The position numbers and the translations under genes are program-made. Under the pieces are notes generated by a model. It was given only the letters and a program-made list of their open reading frames with translations, searched no databases and was not told the origin of the DNA. Below, piece after piece: positions 16,259-26,256 of a DNA stretch of 64,000 nt. The DNA comes from DRYM01 sp964526225 (GTDB lineage Archaea; Thermoproteota; Thermoprotei_A; EX4484-217-1). Within the stretch, counting starts at the first letter, position 1; each line of letters starts with the position of its first letter. The stretch spans positions 4,831 through 68,830 of the forward strand of contig CAZGLL010000005.1 of NCBI GenBank assembly GCA_964526225.1. Direction: 5' to 3'.

Positions 16259-17686
16259 CTAGTACTCTATAACCCAAGTTGTTCTATCTTTAAAATCATA
16301 AAGCTTAACACCTACCTTAGCTAGCACATCTCTAATCTTATCTGAGACATCATATTGCTTCTTCATCCTAAATTCATGCCTTACGGAAACTACTGCTTCA
16401 ACGATTCTTCTTAACTTCTCTTCAACCTCTTTTGCGCCATAGAAGTATTTGTCTAAAATCCCGAGAACCTCATTTAACTCCTTAAGTGTGGAGTATATCG
16501 TAAGTGCTAAAGTGTATGAAGGTTCACTATCTAGCTTCTTTATACTGAAGCTTATTAGTTCGTGAAGGTACGGCATAGCCTTCGCCATGTTAAAATCATC
16601 ACTCAAACTTTCAAAGAACATTCTTTTAAGTTCAACGATTTTATTCACATAAGCCCTAATGGTGGAGCTTAATTTATGCGGTGGTTTTTCATCTAACAGT
16701 ATTTTCTTAGAATCTTCAACAACTTTCACTAACCTATTAAACAACATTTTTGTATGTTCTAAACCCTCCCATGTGAAATCCATTGGGCTTCTATAGTATG
16801 AACTTAGAAGGTATAGTTTGAGAACTTCGGGTTTGTATTTTCCCAACACCTCATATACGGGAATTATGTTCCCTAAGCTTTTACTCATTTTTTCGCCTTT
16901 AATTGTCAAATACCCTACATGGAGCCAATACTTAACCCAAGGTGAAATTCCGAATCTTGCTTCGCTTTGGGCAATTTCGTTTTCATGATGTGGAAATATT
17001 AAATCCTGACCTCCACCGTGAATGTCGAACTGCGGGCCTAAGTATTTACTGCTCATAACGGAGCATTCAATATGCCATCCAGGTCTCCCAGGACCCCAAG
17101 GACTATTCCACCAAGGTTCACCTGGTTTGGTTCTCTTCCATAGTGCGAAATCGTAAGGTTTCTTTTTCTCCTTAAGAAACTCCTCTTCCTGCCTCCATTC
17201 TTCACTAACTCTTCTTTTAGAAAGTTTACCGTACTCCGGGAACTTATCTACCTCAAAATATACGCTCCCGTGGCTTTCGTAAGCGTAACCCTTACGTACT
17301 AAATCCTGAATAAACTCTATAATGTCATCTATGTGCTCAGTAACCTTAGGCATCACATGAGGCATTCTAATATTAAGCTTCACTAGAACATCAATGAACT
17401 CTTTAGTGTATTTTTCGGGAACTTCTCTCCAATCAACACCTAACTCCTTAGCTCTTTTGATAATTTTATCGTCAATATCTGTGATGTTCATAACGTGAAA
17501 TACTGTATACCCTAAGTGCTCTAGATATCTCCTTACAAGATCAAATACTACGTATGTTCTAGCATGTCCTATATGGGTATGATCGTATGGTGTTGGTCCG
17601 CAAATATACATTCTTACAAAACCCGGAATTAATGGTTCAAAATATTCTTTCTTGCCAGTTAACGTATTAGTTACCTTTAGCTTCAC
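16259..17686 (-). CDS. cysS: Cysteinyl-tRNA synthetase
   Basis: Class I synthetase that charges tRNA-Cys. The HIGH motif is HIGHARTY (about residues 40-47), the zinc ligands include the Cys of YICGPTPYDHTH and of HIECSVMSSKYLG with HHENEIAQSEA, and KMSKSLGN lies near residue 265. A C-terminal helical anticodon-binding part ends the 475 residues; length is normal. GTG 17686 follows GGGTG at six bases; GTG 17695 is an alternative. About 40 bases separate it from cofD downstream, so it may head the same transcript. Confidence 0.95.
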   Translation of the reverse strand: MKLKVTNTLTGKKEYFEPLIPGFVRMYICGPTPYDHTHIGHARTYVVFDLVRRYLEHLGYTVFHVMNITDIDDKIIKRAKELGVDWREVPEKYTKEFIDVLVKLNIRMPHVMPKVTEHIDDIIEFIQDLVRKGYAYESHGSVYFEVDKFPEYGKLSKRRVSEEWRQEEEFLKEKKKPYDFALWKRTKPGEPWWNSPWGPGRPGWHIECSVMSSKYLGPQFDIHGGGQDLIFPHHENEIAQSEARFGISPWVKYWLHVGYLTIKGEKMSKSLGNIIPVYEVLGKYKPEVLKLYLLSSYYRSPMDFTWEGLEHTKMLFNRLVKVVEDSKKILLDEKPPHKLSSTIRAYVNKIVELKRMFFESLSDDFNMAKAMPYLHELISFSIKKLDSEPSYTLALTIYSTLKELNEVLGILDKYFYGAKEVEEKLRRIVEAVVSVRHEFRMKKQYDVSDKIRDVLAKVGVKLYDFKDRTTWVIEY

Positions 17687-17867
17687 TAAACACACCCTTG
17701 CCTATTCTAGCTTCAATTGTAACTTTTAAGGCTAAGGATTTATTAGCATTATTACTTCTCCTCTTCCTCTTAAGAGCTTCCAACTATTGTTTTAAAAGAA
17801 AATAGATAAATTCTGCTTCAAAGAACACCTTGTTAGAGTGTTACAAATGATACTATGAGGGATGTTA

Positions 17868-18896
17868 TTGACTATAACGTTAAGTAAAGTTGTAAATGAG
17901 TTACTGTCCAGAGTTAAGATAACACATGAACATGCTATTGTGTTTAAAGAACTGGTTTCAATAGATGGTTTCCATGGTGAATCGCTTGTACGTATTGTCA
18001 CTCACGCTCATAAAGACCACCTATATGGGTTACGAGATAGCATCCGTAAGAACTCACTCATTGCCATGACAAAAGCTACCTACGATATACTTACAGCATT
18101 AGGATATAAAATACCTAAGGAGAAGACGCTCACACTAAACTATAACCAGGAATTCAAGATAGGTGATTTAACGCTCTCTCTTCATAAAGCAAAACATATT
18201 GTAGGTGCCGCACAAGTCCTTGCGATTGATAATGATGATACACGTTTAGTGTACACAGGAGATTTCAAATTACCCTCAACACCCATACTTGATTCTGACC
18301 TATTAGTAATAGAGGCAACCTATGGTAATCCTGAACACGTTAGACCGTTTAAGTACGAAGTTGAAAGCTTATTTGTAGACTTAGTAAAATCAAGCTTACC
18401 CCATGGTCCGGTATATATTTTCGGATACCATGGAAAACTTCAGGAAGCCATGGAGATACTTAGATCAGGAGGTATAGATGCACCATTCATAGCTCCAAGA
18501 AAAGTCTATGATGTAACTCTTGCAGCGATTAAGCACGGGTTAAACGTTGAAGGTTTATATTACGATAAAACGTTGGAAGCGGAGGAAATAATGAGGAGCA
18601 AATGGTACGTGTATTTTGCACATGTAAACTCCCCTAAGAGAAACTATTATCATAGAGTATCATCTTTAAGCATAATTTTGACAGGATGGGAATTTAAAGA
18701 ACCTCTAAGAAGATTAAACAGAAAAACGTACATTGTTGCTTTAAGTGACCATGCAGATTTCGAGCAACTTCTAAAGTATGTTGAGGAATCTAAACCTAAA
18801 GTCGTAGTTACTGATGCCTCAAGAGAGGGTTCAGCACACATTTTAGCTAAAGAAATAAGAAGAAGGCTTTCAATACCAGCAATCGCTCTTCCATAG
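17868..18896 (+). CDS. Metallo-beta-lactamase nuclease (YSH1/CPSF73-like family, short form)
   Basis: A predicted RNA or DNA nuclease of the metallo-beta-lactamase fold, 342 residues. The metal-binding HAHKDH motif lies near residue 46; further ligands are AKHIVGAA (around 110), YTGDFKL (about 130) and the late SDHADFEQLL (near 290) typical of beta-CASP nucleases. The beta-CASP insert is short compared with archaeal CPSF-type enzymes and no KH domains are present. It resembles the archaeal exonuclease group implicated in mRNA 3' processing. TTG 17868 has GAGGG six bases upstream; ATG 17862 would lie too close to it. Just upstream of reverse gyrase on the same strand. Confidence 0.8.
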   Translation: MTITLSKVVNELLSRVKITHEHAIVFKELVSIDGFHGESLVRIVTHAHKDHLYGLRDSIRKNSLIAMTKATYDILTALGYKIPKEKTLTLNYNQEFKIGDLTLSLHKAKHIVGAAQVLAIDNDDTRLVYTGDFKLPSTPILDSDLLVIEATYGNPEHVRPFKYEVESLFVDLVKSSLPHGPVYIFGYHGKLQEAMEILRSGGIDAPFIAPRKVYDVTLAAIKHGLNVEGLYYDKTLEAEEIMRSKWYVYFAHVNSPKRNYYHRVSSLSIILTGWEFKEPLRRLNRKTYIVALSDHADFEQLLKYVEESKPKVVVTDASREGSAHILAKEIRRRLSIPAIALP

Positions 18897-18967
18897 CAGC
18901 ATAAACATTTTTAAGATCCAAAGAAAAGCTAACCTTATTGAGTAAAAGGGAACTAGAGAGTGAATAC

Positions 18968-21900
18968 ATGATACCAGCGATATTCAAAGGATTATGTCCA
19001 AATTGTGGTGGTGATATAGTTTCAGAGAGATTGGAGAGATGTTTACCTTGTGAAAAATGCTTACCTAATCCGGAGTTAAAACAGCTTGTAATTAAAGGTT
19101 TTCTTGAGAGAATATGGGATGTTGAAGAATACGTAAATGAAATCAATAAGTTATTCATTAAAGCAATAGGTTCTAAGATGTGGGGTTTACAAAGACTATG
19201 GGCTCGCAGGTTCCTTAACGGCGAAAGCTTCGCTATGGTCGCCCCAACAGGAAGCGGTAAGACAACAGCACAAATAATATTTGGGCTATATGCTTCAGCA
19301 AATTATGGAAGGAGAGTTCTTATACTCTTACCTACGAGCCTACTTGTACATCAAGTTCAGAATAAAGTAATTGAAATACGCTCCAAACTAGGATTAGATA
19401 ATGTTAAAGTCGCTGCGTACCATAGCCTATTAAGTGAGAAACAGAAGCAAATGGAATTAGCAACGATGAATGAAGCTTCAATAATAATTACAACGCCAAT
19501 AAGCTTAATGAAACGTGAGGAACTACAGCAGAAGATAAACATTGCATTTATAGATGATGTAGATAGTTTCTTAAGAAGGAGTAAAAGCGTTGATGTAGTA
19601 CTTAGAATGTTAGGTATTTCCCCTGAGGAAATAGCACTTATTGAAGAAGCACAGAAAATGGAGGGTACAGCGAGAAAACTTTCAAGGGACAATCCTGAAG
19701 AAGCAAGAGAGCTTCTTAGAAGAGCTTCGGAGTTAAAGAGGAAGGTCAGAGAAAATGTGAAAGGTCAAATAATTGTTAGTGGTGCAACGCAAACAGCTAG
19801 GAGAACAAAGAGAGTAAGACTTCTTAGTTCATTGTTTGGTTTTACTGTGGGCGGCAAAGTCGAAGTTGGAAGAAATATTGTTGATACGTATGTTAAGCCT
19901 GCTTCCTCCATAGAAGAGGAAGTTGTTAAGTTGGTTTCAGAACTAGGCGGTGGAGGGTTAATTTTCGTACCTATGGATAAAGGTGCAGATTATGTAAAGA
20001 AACTTACAGAGTACTTGAAGGAGAAAGGAGTAAATGCTGAAGCATATCTTGGAGCTAGAAAAAGGGTTTTTGAAAAATATGTTACTGGAGATATAGATGT
20101 TCTTGTAGGTATAGCCTCGTATAGAAGCCCACTAACTAGAGGTATAGACTTACCTGAAAGAGTAAGGTATGCTGTTTTCGCCGGAGTACCTAAATTTAGA
20201 ATAAGGATTAGCATTGAAGAGTTTCAACCAAGCAAGTGGCTTATACTTTTAAATGAAATAAAAGATGTAGTGTACGATAAATACCCTAGAATGTTTGACA
20301 GAGTCCTTGGAGGCCTTATTAAAGTAAGAACAGCAACTCGAGATGTTCTCGAGGAAGTAAGGAAAGCTCTTGCAGAAAATAGGTCGCTCAAAGGGTATTC
20401 TGAATTCGTTAGGAGAATAGCTAAGGAAACATTAGACTTTCTCTTAACAGTTTTAAATGATAAAATGGTTCTTGAAAGACTAAGAAAAAGCCCTACAATA
20501 ACTTTTGGCGGTAAAGAGGGAGAATACTTTTTCATAATACCTGATGCGACCGCGTATATTCAAGCAAGCGGGAGAACAAGTAGACTCTACGTTGGCGGTT
20601 TAACCAAAGGTTTAAGCATAGTAGTTATTGACGAAGAAAAGGCTTTCAATTCCCTTCTAAAAAATCTTAAATGGCTTCTAGAAACTGTCCAGTTCTATAA
20701 ACTAGAGGAAGTAGATTTAAAGAAAATACTTAAAGAAGTAGATGATGACCGTAGAAAAGTAAGATTAGCCATCGAAGGTAAATATCGTCCTAAAGAACAT
20801 GAGCTTATGAGGACCACCTTATTCATCGTTGAATCACCAAATAAGGCAAGAACTATTTCGAGAATGTTTGGAAAGCCAACGAGGAAAACTATAGGCTCCC
20901 TTCAAACGTACGAAGTGATAACTGAGAATAGATTAATGATCATTACAGCAACCGGCGGGCATGTCCTAGACTTAGTTAAAGACTATGGCATATTCGGAGT
21001 AAAGGTTGTTAACGGTCACTTCATTCCTACATATAAACCTATAAAAAGATGTATTAGATGTGGTAGAGACGTACCTGAAGAAGAGAACTCATGCCCATAT
21101 TGTGGAGGGAAAGTGTTCATCGAAAGTAGGCCAATAATAAACGCTTTAAGACAATTAGCTTCCCAAGTAGATGAAATTCTTGTTGGAACCGATCCTGATA
21201 GCGAAGGTGAAAAAATAGCCTGGGATATAACACTGCTTTTAAAACCTTTGAACAGGAATATTTGGAGGGTAAGGTTTCATGAAGTTACAAGGAGGGGTTT
21301 AAGAGAAGCCCTTAATAATCTAGCTACGATAAATGAAGACCTTGTTAAAGCACAAATTGTTAGACGGATTGAAGATAGATGGATAGGTTTTAGCCTAAGC
21401 CCTATTCTATGGAAGGAGTTCGGAATAAACTATTTATCAGCTGGAAGAGTTCAGACACCAGTTTTAGGATGGATTGTTGACAGAACTGATAAGAATAAGA
21501 AAAAAGCTGAACTTATCATGCTTAAGCTTAAAGACATAAACATAACGTTAATATTTAAGGCTCCTAGAGGAACAGCTGAGCAAATACTTAAGGAAGGAAA
21601 AATCACCATAACTGATGTTAAAAAAGAAGTTGTTGAAATAAATCCGCCTCCACCATATACAACAGATTTAATGCTATCGGAAGCATCACGAACACTAAAA
21701 CTTTCAGCACCAACAATAATGGATTCTGCACAAAGACTTTTTGAAGCAGGACTAATAACCTATCATAGAACCGACAGTACAACAGTAAGTAACGTTGGAA
21801 TATCCATAGCTAAAGACTTTATAACGAGGGTTTACGGCGAAGAATACTTTAAACCTAGAAAATGGGAAATGCCAGGCGCTCATGAGTGTATTAGGCCTAC

Positions 21901-22594
21901 AAGACCTTTAGATTCACGACAAATAAAATCTCTTAGAGCTGCCGGAGTTCTTAGATTAGCTGTTCCCATAAGACAAGATGATCTTAGATTATACGATTTA
22001 ATATTCAAAAGATTTATGATGAGCCAAATGGCTCCAGCGAAAATCGAAAGGGTTTCATTTAAACTTGTCTTTGGAAGTATTGTAAGGGAATTTACTTTCA
22101 CAACTAAGGTGTTGTTTGAGGGATTTACGATTCTGTCAAAACCTCGTACTTTTGAAGAAGTTTCAAAAATAGCTGAAGGAGAATACTTTATTGAAGATTT
22201 AAGCTTAAGGCTTGTTCCAGAGTATCCACTTTACTCTTACAGTGATGTTGTAGACTTAATGAAGGAAAAGGGCATAGGAAGACCTTCAACATACGCTAAA
22301 ATACTTCAGAATCTAAGGCGTAGAGGATATGTTTTAGAAGTAAGTAGGGGGAAACTTGTAGCTACATCAAGAGGAAAAAGAATTTATGAGTTTCTCTCAT
22401 CAAACTTTAACGATCTCGTAAATGAAAATAGAACTAAAATTTTGCAAGAGAAAATAGACAAAGTAGAGATAGGTACAGCAAATTACATAGATGTATTAAG
22501 GGAATTTTACAATGAAACAGTTAAGGTTGTTAATGAAGCTAAGAGAAAAGGTGTAATATACCCTACTTTCAACGAGGAACTCACTAACCTATAG
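18968..22594 (+). CDS. rgy: Reverse gyrase
   Basis: Introduces positive supercoils; a hallmark of hyperthermophiles. About 1208 residues in the usual order: N-terminal zinc finger (CPNC...CLPCEKC, residues 10-31), SF2 helicase-like half with Walker A APTGSGKTT (92-100) and DDVD in place of DEAD (near 198), then a type IA topoisomerase half with TOPRIM (FIVESPNKARTI; GTDPDSEGE), a second zinc finger (CIRCGRD...CPYCGG near 695-715) and the catalytic Tyr in LITYHRTDS (residue 932). Both zinc fingers and all key residues are intact. ATG 18968 has GAGAGTGA upstream; TTG 18938 is the outermost alternative. It overlaps pyk by six bases tail to tail. Confidence 0.96.
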   Translation: MIPAIFKGLCPNCGGDIVSERLERCLPCEKCLPNPELKQLVIKGFLERIWDVEEYVNEINKLFIKAIGSKMWGLQRLWARRFLNGESFAMVAPTGSGKTTAQIIFGLYASANYGRRVLILLPTSLLVHQVQNKVIEIRSKLGLDNVKVAAYHSLLSEKQKQMELATMNEASIIITTPISLMKREELQQKINIAFIDDVDSFLRRSKSVDVVLRMLGISPEEIALIEEAQKMEGTARKLSRDNPEEARELLRRASELKRKVRENVKGQIIVSGATQTARRTKRVRLLSSLFGFTVGGKVEVGRNIVDTYVKPASSIEEEVVKLVSELGGGGLIFVPMDKGADYVKKLTEYLKEKGVNAEAYLGARKRVFEKYVTGDIDVLVGIASYRSPLTRGIDLPERVRYAVFAGVPKFRIRISIEEFQPSKWLILLNEIKDVVYDKYPRMFDRVLGGLIKVRTATRDVLEEVRKALAENRSLKGYSEFVRRIAKETLDFLLTVLNDKMVLERLRKSPTITFGGKEGEYFFIIPDATAYIQASGRTSRLYVGGLTKGLSIVVIDEEKAFNSLLKNLKWLLETVQFYKLEEVDLKKILKEVDDDRRKVRLAIEGKYRPKEHELMRTTLFIVESPNKARTISRMFGKPTRKTIGSLQTYEVITENRLMIITATGGHVLDLVKDYGIFGVKVVNGHFIPTYKPIKRCIRCGRDVPEEENSCPYCGGKVFIESRPIINALRQLASQVDEILVGTDPDSEGEKIAWDITLLLKPLNRNIWRVRFHEVTRRGLREALNNLATINEDLVKAQIVRRIEDRWIGFSLSPILWKEFGINYLSAGRVQTPVLGWIVDRTDKNKKKAELIMLKLKDINITLIFKAPRGTAEQILKEGKITITDVKKEVVEINPPPPYTTDLMLSEASRTLKLSAPTIMDSAQRLFEAGLITYHRTDSTTVSNVGISIAKDFITRVYGEEYFKPRKWEMPGAHECIRPTRPLDSRQIKSLRAAGVLRLAVPIRQDDLRLYDLIFKRFMMSQMAPAKIERVSFKLVFGSIVREFTFTTKVLFEGFTILSKPRTFEEVSKIAEGEYFIEDLSLRLVPEYPLYSYSDVVDLMKEKGIGRPSTYAKILQNLRRRGYVLEVSRGKLVATSRGKRIYEFLSSNFNDLVNENRTKILQEKIDKVEIGTANYIDVLREFYNETVKVVNEAKRKGVIYPTFNEELTNL

Positions 22595-23965
22595 CTTCTC
22601 TATTCTCACAAAATCTGTTGCCTCCTTTCTCATCCCTCTAATAACTATTACTATGTCTCCTGAAGATAGTTCACCTTTATCTTCCAATACTTTACTGGCT
22701 TTTGCCCAAAAATCTTCGGGTGAAGCGTTTTCTAAATAGTACGAAGTTATTCCTCTAAGAATCCTCAATTGCCTAGAAACTCTTTTATCGTTAGTAACAG
22801 TATATACAGGAACTCTCGGCCTATATCTTGAAAGTCTTCTAGCTGTTGCTCCAGAGCGTGTGAAGGCAACTATTTTTGCACCTAAAGATTCTGCAAGTAA
22901 AACTATTCCTTTAGCAAATTTATCATATACTGTTTCATTAACTCCTTCATTAACTCTCTCACATATAGGCGATGCTTCTATGATCCTTCTCAGCCACCTA
23001 ACAGATTCCACAGGATATTTCCCTACTGCTGTTTCATTTGAAAGCATTAAAGCATCAACTCCTTGTTCAACAGTCTTCATCACGTCAACTACTTCGCTAC
23101 GTGTAGGTATGGGGTTATTAACCATTGATTCTAAAAGTTGTGTTGCAACAATTGATGGTTTACCATAAGCTAGTGCTTTCTTGATTATGAACTCTTGTAT
23201 TTTAGGTATTTCAACGAGTTTAAAGTACATTCCCAAATCCCCTCTAGCTACAAGTACCGCATCAGCTTCACTAATTATTTCGTCTATTCTTTCAACAGCA
23301 CTCCTCGTCTCTATCTTCGCAATAATTTTCATATCTTCATCCCCAATTTCCCTTAGAAGCTTCCTTAATCTCTCAATGTCTCCTACCGATCTAACGAAGG
23401 ATAAAGCTACATAGTCAAAACCTTTAGAAACAGCGTATTTTAAATCATTAATGTCCTTCCGTGTTAGTGCAGGTCCGCTTACCTCTTTACCCTTAATCGC
23501 GAATGTCCTTCTTGACTTTATTATTCCATCGTTAAGAACTAAACATTTAATTTTATCAGCAAGCACTTCATCAACAAGTAATGCTATTTTACCGTCATCC
23601 AACAGTATTTCGTCGCCTTCCTCTATTTGGTTATAAGTTTTCTTATCGGGTAGAGGTAAATGTTTGTTTTTGGAATCTCCCTTACGTGAATTAATAATAT
23701 ATACTATGTCACCTTTTCTTAGATATGTTTCCTCTATTTCACCTAACCTTATAGTTGGACCTGTGAGATCAGCTATTAACGGTATTTCGGTGTCAAACTT
23801 TTCTTCAACAAACCTTATATTCTCTATTGCTTTATCCTTTTCTTCATATGTTCCATGAGAAAAGTTGAAGCGGAAAGCATCTACACCTTCACGAACAAGC
23901 TTCGTTATCGTATCTAAATCCATTGAAGTAGGTCCTATAGTTGCTATTATTTTTGCTTGCTTCAT
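22589..23965 (-). CDS. pyk: Pyruvate kinase
   Basis: Converts phosphoenolpyruvate and ADP to pyruvate and ATP. Substrate motifs are present: FRFNFSHGTYEEK (near residue 31), the PK signature IIAKIETRSAVERIDEII with catalytic Lys near 214, VARGDLGMYF and VATQLLESMVNNPIPTRSEV. The C-terminal domain has TRSGATARRLSRYRP. Length 458 is normal for archaea. ATG 23965 has no ribosome-binding site: the TATA box at 23999-24006 predicts transcription from about 23976, so the message should be leaderless or nearly so. A 14-base perfect palindrome covers that start region. Confidence 0.95.
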   Translation of the reverse strand: MKQAKIIATIGPTSMDLDTITKLVREGVDAFRFNFSHGTYEEKDKAIENIRFVEEKFDTEIPLIADLTGPTIRLGEIEETYLRKGDIVYIINSRKGDSKNKHLPLPDKKTYNQIEEGDEILLDDGKIALLVDEVLADKIKCLVLNDGIIKSRRTFAIKGKEVSGPALTRKDINDLKYAVSKGFDYVALSFVRSVGDIERLRKLLREIGDEDMKIIAKIETRSAVERIDEIISEADAVLVARGDLGMYFKLVEIPKIQEFIIKKALAYGKPSIVATQLLESMVNNPIPTRSEVVDVMKTVEQGVDALMLSNETAVGKYPVESVRWLRRIIEASPICERVNEGVNETVYDKFAKGIVLLAESLGAKIVAFTRSGATARRLSRYRPRVPVYTVTNDKRVSRQLRILRGITSYYLENASPEDFWAKASKVLEDKGELSSGDIVIVIRGMRKEATDFVRIEKL

Positions 23966-23978
23966 ACGGTATACCGTA
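23965..23978. promoter_or_regulatory. Perfect 14-base palindrome at the pyk start
   Basis: TACGGTATACCGTA is its own reverse complement, and its last base on the minus strand is the A of the pyk ATG. It covers the predicted transcription start. A dimeric repressor bound here would block initiation, so an operator is the natural inference; no regulator is identified. Confidence 0.5.
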
Positions 23979-23998
23979 GATTTTTAACTCACTAAAAA

Positions 23999-24006
23999 TA
24001 TTTAAA
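23999..24006 (-). promoter_or_regulatory. TATA-like box of pyk
   Basis: TTTAAATA on the minus strand, centred 26 bases upstream of the palindrome and about 37 bases before the pyk ATG, the spacing expected for an archaeal promoter with a very short leader. Confidence 0.5.
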
Positions 24007-24082
24007 CGGGTTAGTTTCATCTAATCGTTAGGTATGTTAAAACCCTGTACAATCCCAAGCTCGATATTGACAGTAATGCATT

Positions 24083-24835
24083 ATGAACTTTGCAGTAAAG
24101 TGGGTGGTGCATATAGGAACAAACCCTTACAAGGCTAGGATTGAAGCTCTAATAAAAGTGTGGAGCGAAATAACATCGTCAAATAGAAGGGATTGGACGA
24201 GAGAAGAACTTGCTGATCTAGTGTTTGCCGAATACTCTAGGAGAAAAATAGAGCCATTGCGTGGAAAGCTGAGACCACCAGATATTTTCGAAAAGGAACT
24301 TTCAAGTTTGTATTTTGTGGGAAAATATGGTTTAGGATTAGCAGAGGAGTGTCCTGAAATATTTAATGGCCCTTTAGCATTAGAGAACAAGGTCGATAAA
24401 CTCGTAAATGATTTAATGAACAATGAAAACTTAAGCCTAAAACAAGCATTAGGAACAATAACTAAAGATGAACTTATAAAGATATTGAGAGTACCATTTA
24501 CTGGTGTCGTACTTGGCTTTATTAAAGAGGAAGCATTTACAAAATTTCTTGAAGAACTCATTAAAGAATATCCTGAATTTAAAGATACAATCCGAAATTA
24601 CAAGAGATTCTACATAGCTTTTAGATTAGCTGAATCAATAGCTAAAAGAGAAATTAAAAGTAAAGTAGCTAAAGAGGCTTTAAAACATGCAATAGCTGTT
24701 AGGATAAATTCGCAAAAGAATATGCCAAGCGATAAATACATTTACACTATTGCATCCGAAGTATTCAAGATACCTTCAAGAATTCTTCAAAAAATACTTT
24801 CATTACAGCAAAGGAAGGGCAACAGTCGAGAATAA
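24083..24835 (+). CDS. DUF2192 family archaeal protein
   Basis: A 250-residue, mostly helical soluble protein that I recognise as DUF2192, a family confined to thermophilic Thermoproteota. The characteristic stretch is the N-terminal half, RIEALIKVWSEI through RPPDIFEKELSSLYFVGKYGLGL. No catalytic or metal motif is evident; the C-terminus is Lys/Arg rich. ATG 24083 is the first start in frame. It stands between divergent pyk and the FrhB-like gene. Function unknown; its restriction to thermophiles suggests an informational or heat-related role, which is only inference. Confidence 0.65.
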   Translation: MNFAVKWVVHIGTNPYKARIEALIKVWSEITSSNRRDWTREELADLVFAEYSRRKIEPLRGKLRPPDIFEKELSSLYFVGKYGLGLAEECPEIFNGPLALENKVDKLVNDLMNNENLSLKQALGTITKDELIKILRVPFTGVVLGFIKEEAFTKFLEELIKEYPEFKDTIRNYKRFYIAFRLAESIAKREIKSKVAKEALKHAIAVRINSQKNMPSDKYIYTIASEVFKIPSRILQKILSLQQRKGNSRE

Positions 24836-24953
24836 GGCATTTATTTATTGATTCTATCTAGTGTTTTTAGATTCCTCTATGGGAAAACATTATTAATATC
24901 TTCACATTAAAAGTTCACGAGCATTAACCATCAATATTGGAGATGTTGATGTT

Positions 24954-26111
24954 ATGGCTTTGGAGCATCCTAAAACAAAGTTTGTAACGTACAAGGGACC
25001 ATTTAGTAGAATAATTCCTGTAAATGTTTTCGAAATAATAAATAATGATTTATGTTCATACTGCGGATCATGTACTGCGGTATGCCCTACTAAGGCCTTA
25101 AGTTACAAGTTTGACGAGCCTGACGCACCTATAATAAGCGAAGACCTATGTATATACTGTAATCTATGCTCGATGGTTTGTCCTCATGTAGCAATGGATA
25201 AGCAGTTGTTTGTTGAACTACCAAATCCTACGGAGAAGTACTTAGCTAGAACTAAGATTGAAAAACTTCACCCAGTAATGCAGGATGGAGGAATAACGTC
25301 AACATTAATAATTGCCGCTTTAGAGGAGGGATTAATTGATGCAGCATTTCTAGTAGCAAGAGATGAAAAATGGAGACCCATACCTATAATTGCGAAAACA
25401 CCTGAAGACGTAATAAAGGCTGCAGGCAGTAAGTACGTTTACAGCCCTGTAAATAACCTCCTAGAAACATTAGCGTTTACGCATCCTGAACTTCAGAAGG
25501 TGCTGTCAGCAGGTCTTCCATGTCAAATAAGGGCAATACATAGGGCAAGAGAAATCGGGCTTAGAAAGTTTGTCGATAAAATCAAATACACTGTAAGCAT
25601 TTTCTGTTCTGAGAATTGGCAATGGAGCAAAATGTTAGAAATGATGGCTTCAGCAGGACTTAAACCCGAAGACGTAGTTAAGCAGAATATTAAAGCAAAG
25701 TTCCTCTTCTACCTAAGAGATGACAAGGTAGTTGAATACTCACTTAAGGACGCAGCAAAATATCTAATACCAGCATGTAAGCATTGCCCAGAATTTATAT
25801 CATACTATGCTGACATAAACGTAGGGGCATTAGGTCTAATAGGATGGAATGCAGTATTAATAATGAATGATAAAGGAAAGAAACTATGGAAAGTTGCTGT
25901 AGAACGTGGATACATAGAGTATCAACCACTACCAGATGAAAGATGGACCAAAATAATAAACTTCGATATGAAAAAGAAGAGATCAGCATGGAAATTCATA
26001 AAGACATTCTATGGTTTAGAAGAGGAAGTTAAAGCGCAACAGAAAGAAGCTAAGTGGTATCAAGAATGGTTAGCTAAGAAGAAAGCGAAGGAAGCAGCAA
26101 AGAAAAAGTAG
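24954..26111 (+). CDS. FrhB/FdhB-like F420-dependent oxidoreductase subunit with two 4Fe-4S clusters
   Basis: 385 residues. The N-terminal 80 carry two 4Fe-4S motifs (CSYCGSCTAVCP and CIYCNLCSMVCP). The rest is the coenzyme F420 hydrogenase/dehydrogenase beta-subunit domain, marked by DGGITSTLIIAALEEG, GSKYVYSPVNNLLETL, GLPCQIRAIHRA and CKHCPEF. FrhB-type subunits bind FAD and pass electrons between an iron-sulfur partner and F420. No hydrogenase or formate dehydrogenase subunit is adjacent, so the partner is unknown. Residues 355-385 form a Lys/Ala/Glu-rich tail. GGAGATG precedes ATG 24954 by eight bases. It fits with the cof operon: the cell makes and uses F420. Confidence 0.85.
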   Translation: MALEHPKTKFVTYKGPFSRIIPVNVFEIINNDLCSYCGSCTAVCPTKALSYKFDEPDAPIISEDLCIYCNLCSMVCPHVAMDKQLFVELPNPTEKYLARTKIEKLHPVMQDGGITSTLIIAALEEGLIDAAFLVARDEKWRPIPIIAKTPEDVIKAAGSKYVYSPVNNLLETLAFTHPELQKVLSAGLPCQIRAIHRAREIGLRKFVDKIKYTVSIFCSENWQWSKMLEMMASAGLKPEDVVKQNIKAKFLFYLRDDKVVEYSLKDAAKYLIPACKHCPEFISYYADINVGALGLIGWNAVLIMNDKGKKLWKVAVERGYIEYQPLPDERWTKIINFDMKKKRSAWKFIKTFYGLEEEVKAQQKEAKWYQEWLAKKKAKEAAKKK

Positions 26112-26211
26112 CTTTTCTTCATTTTTAAATACCATATTATCCGTGATGTTTAGTATTTAGCAAAAGAACATATTCATTTTAAACTTTCCACCAGTAGTTT
26201 TTTGTTTTTAG

Positions 26212-26227
26212 TATATAATATATAATA
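26212..26227 (+). promoter_or_regulatory. TATA box of the sugar nucleotidyltransferase gene
   Basis: TATATAATATATAATA, a 16-base A/T run with repeated TATA cores, 30-45 bases before the start codon; the expected start of transcription is near 26240-26245. Confidence 0.45.
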
Positions 26228-26256
26228 GTAGTCTAGTGTATTCGGGGTGATGAGTT

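Noticed and set aside
17696..17861. Possible tRNA or guide RNA in the gap between cysS and the nuclease gene
   Set aside because: No cloverleaf, T-loop sequence or C/D boxes; the gap is A/T-rich and holds divergent promoters.
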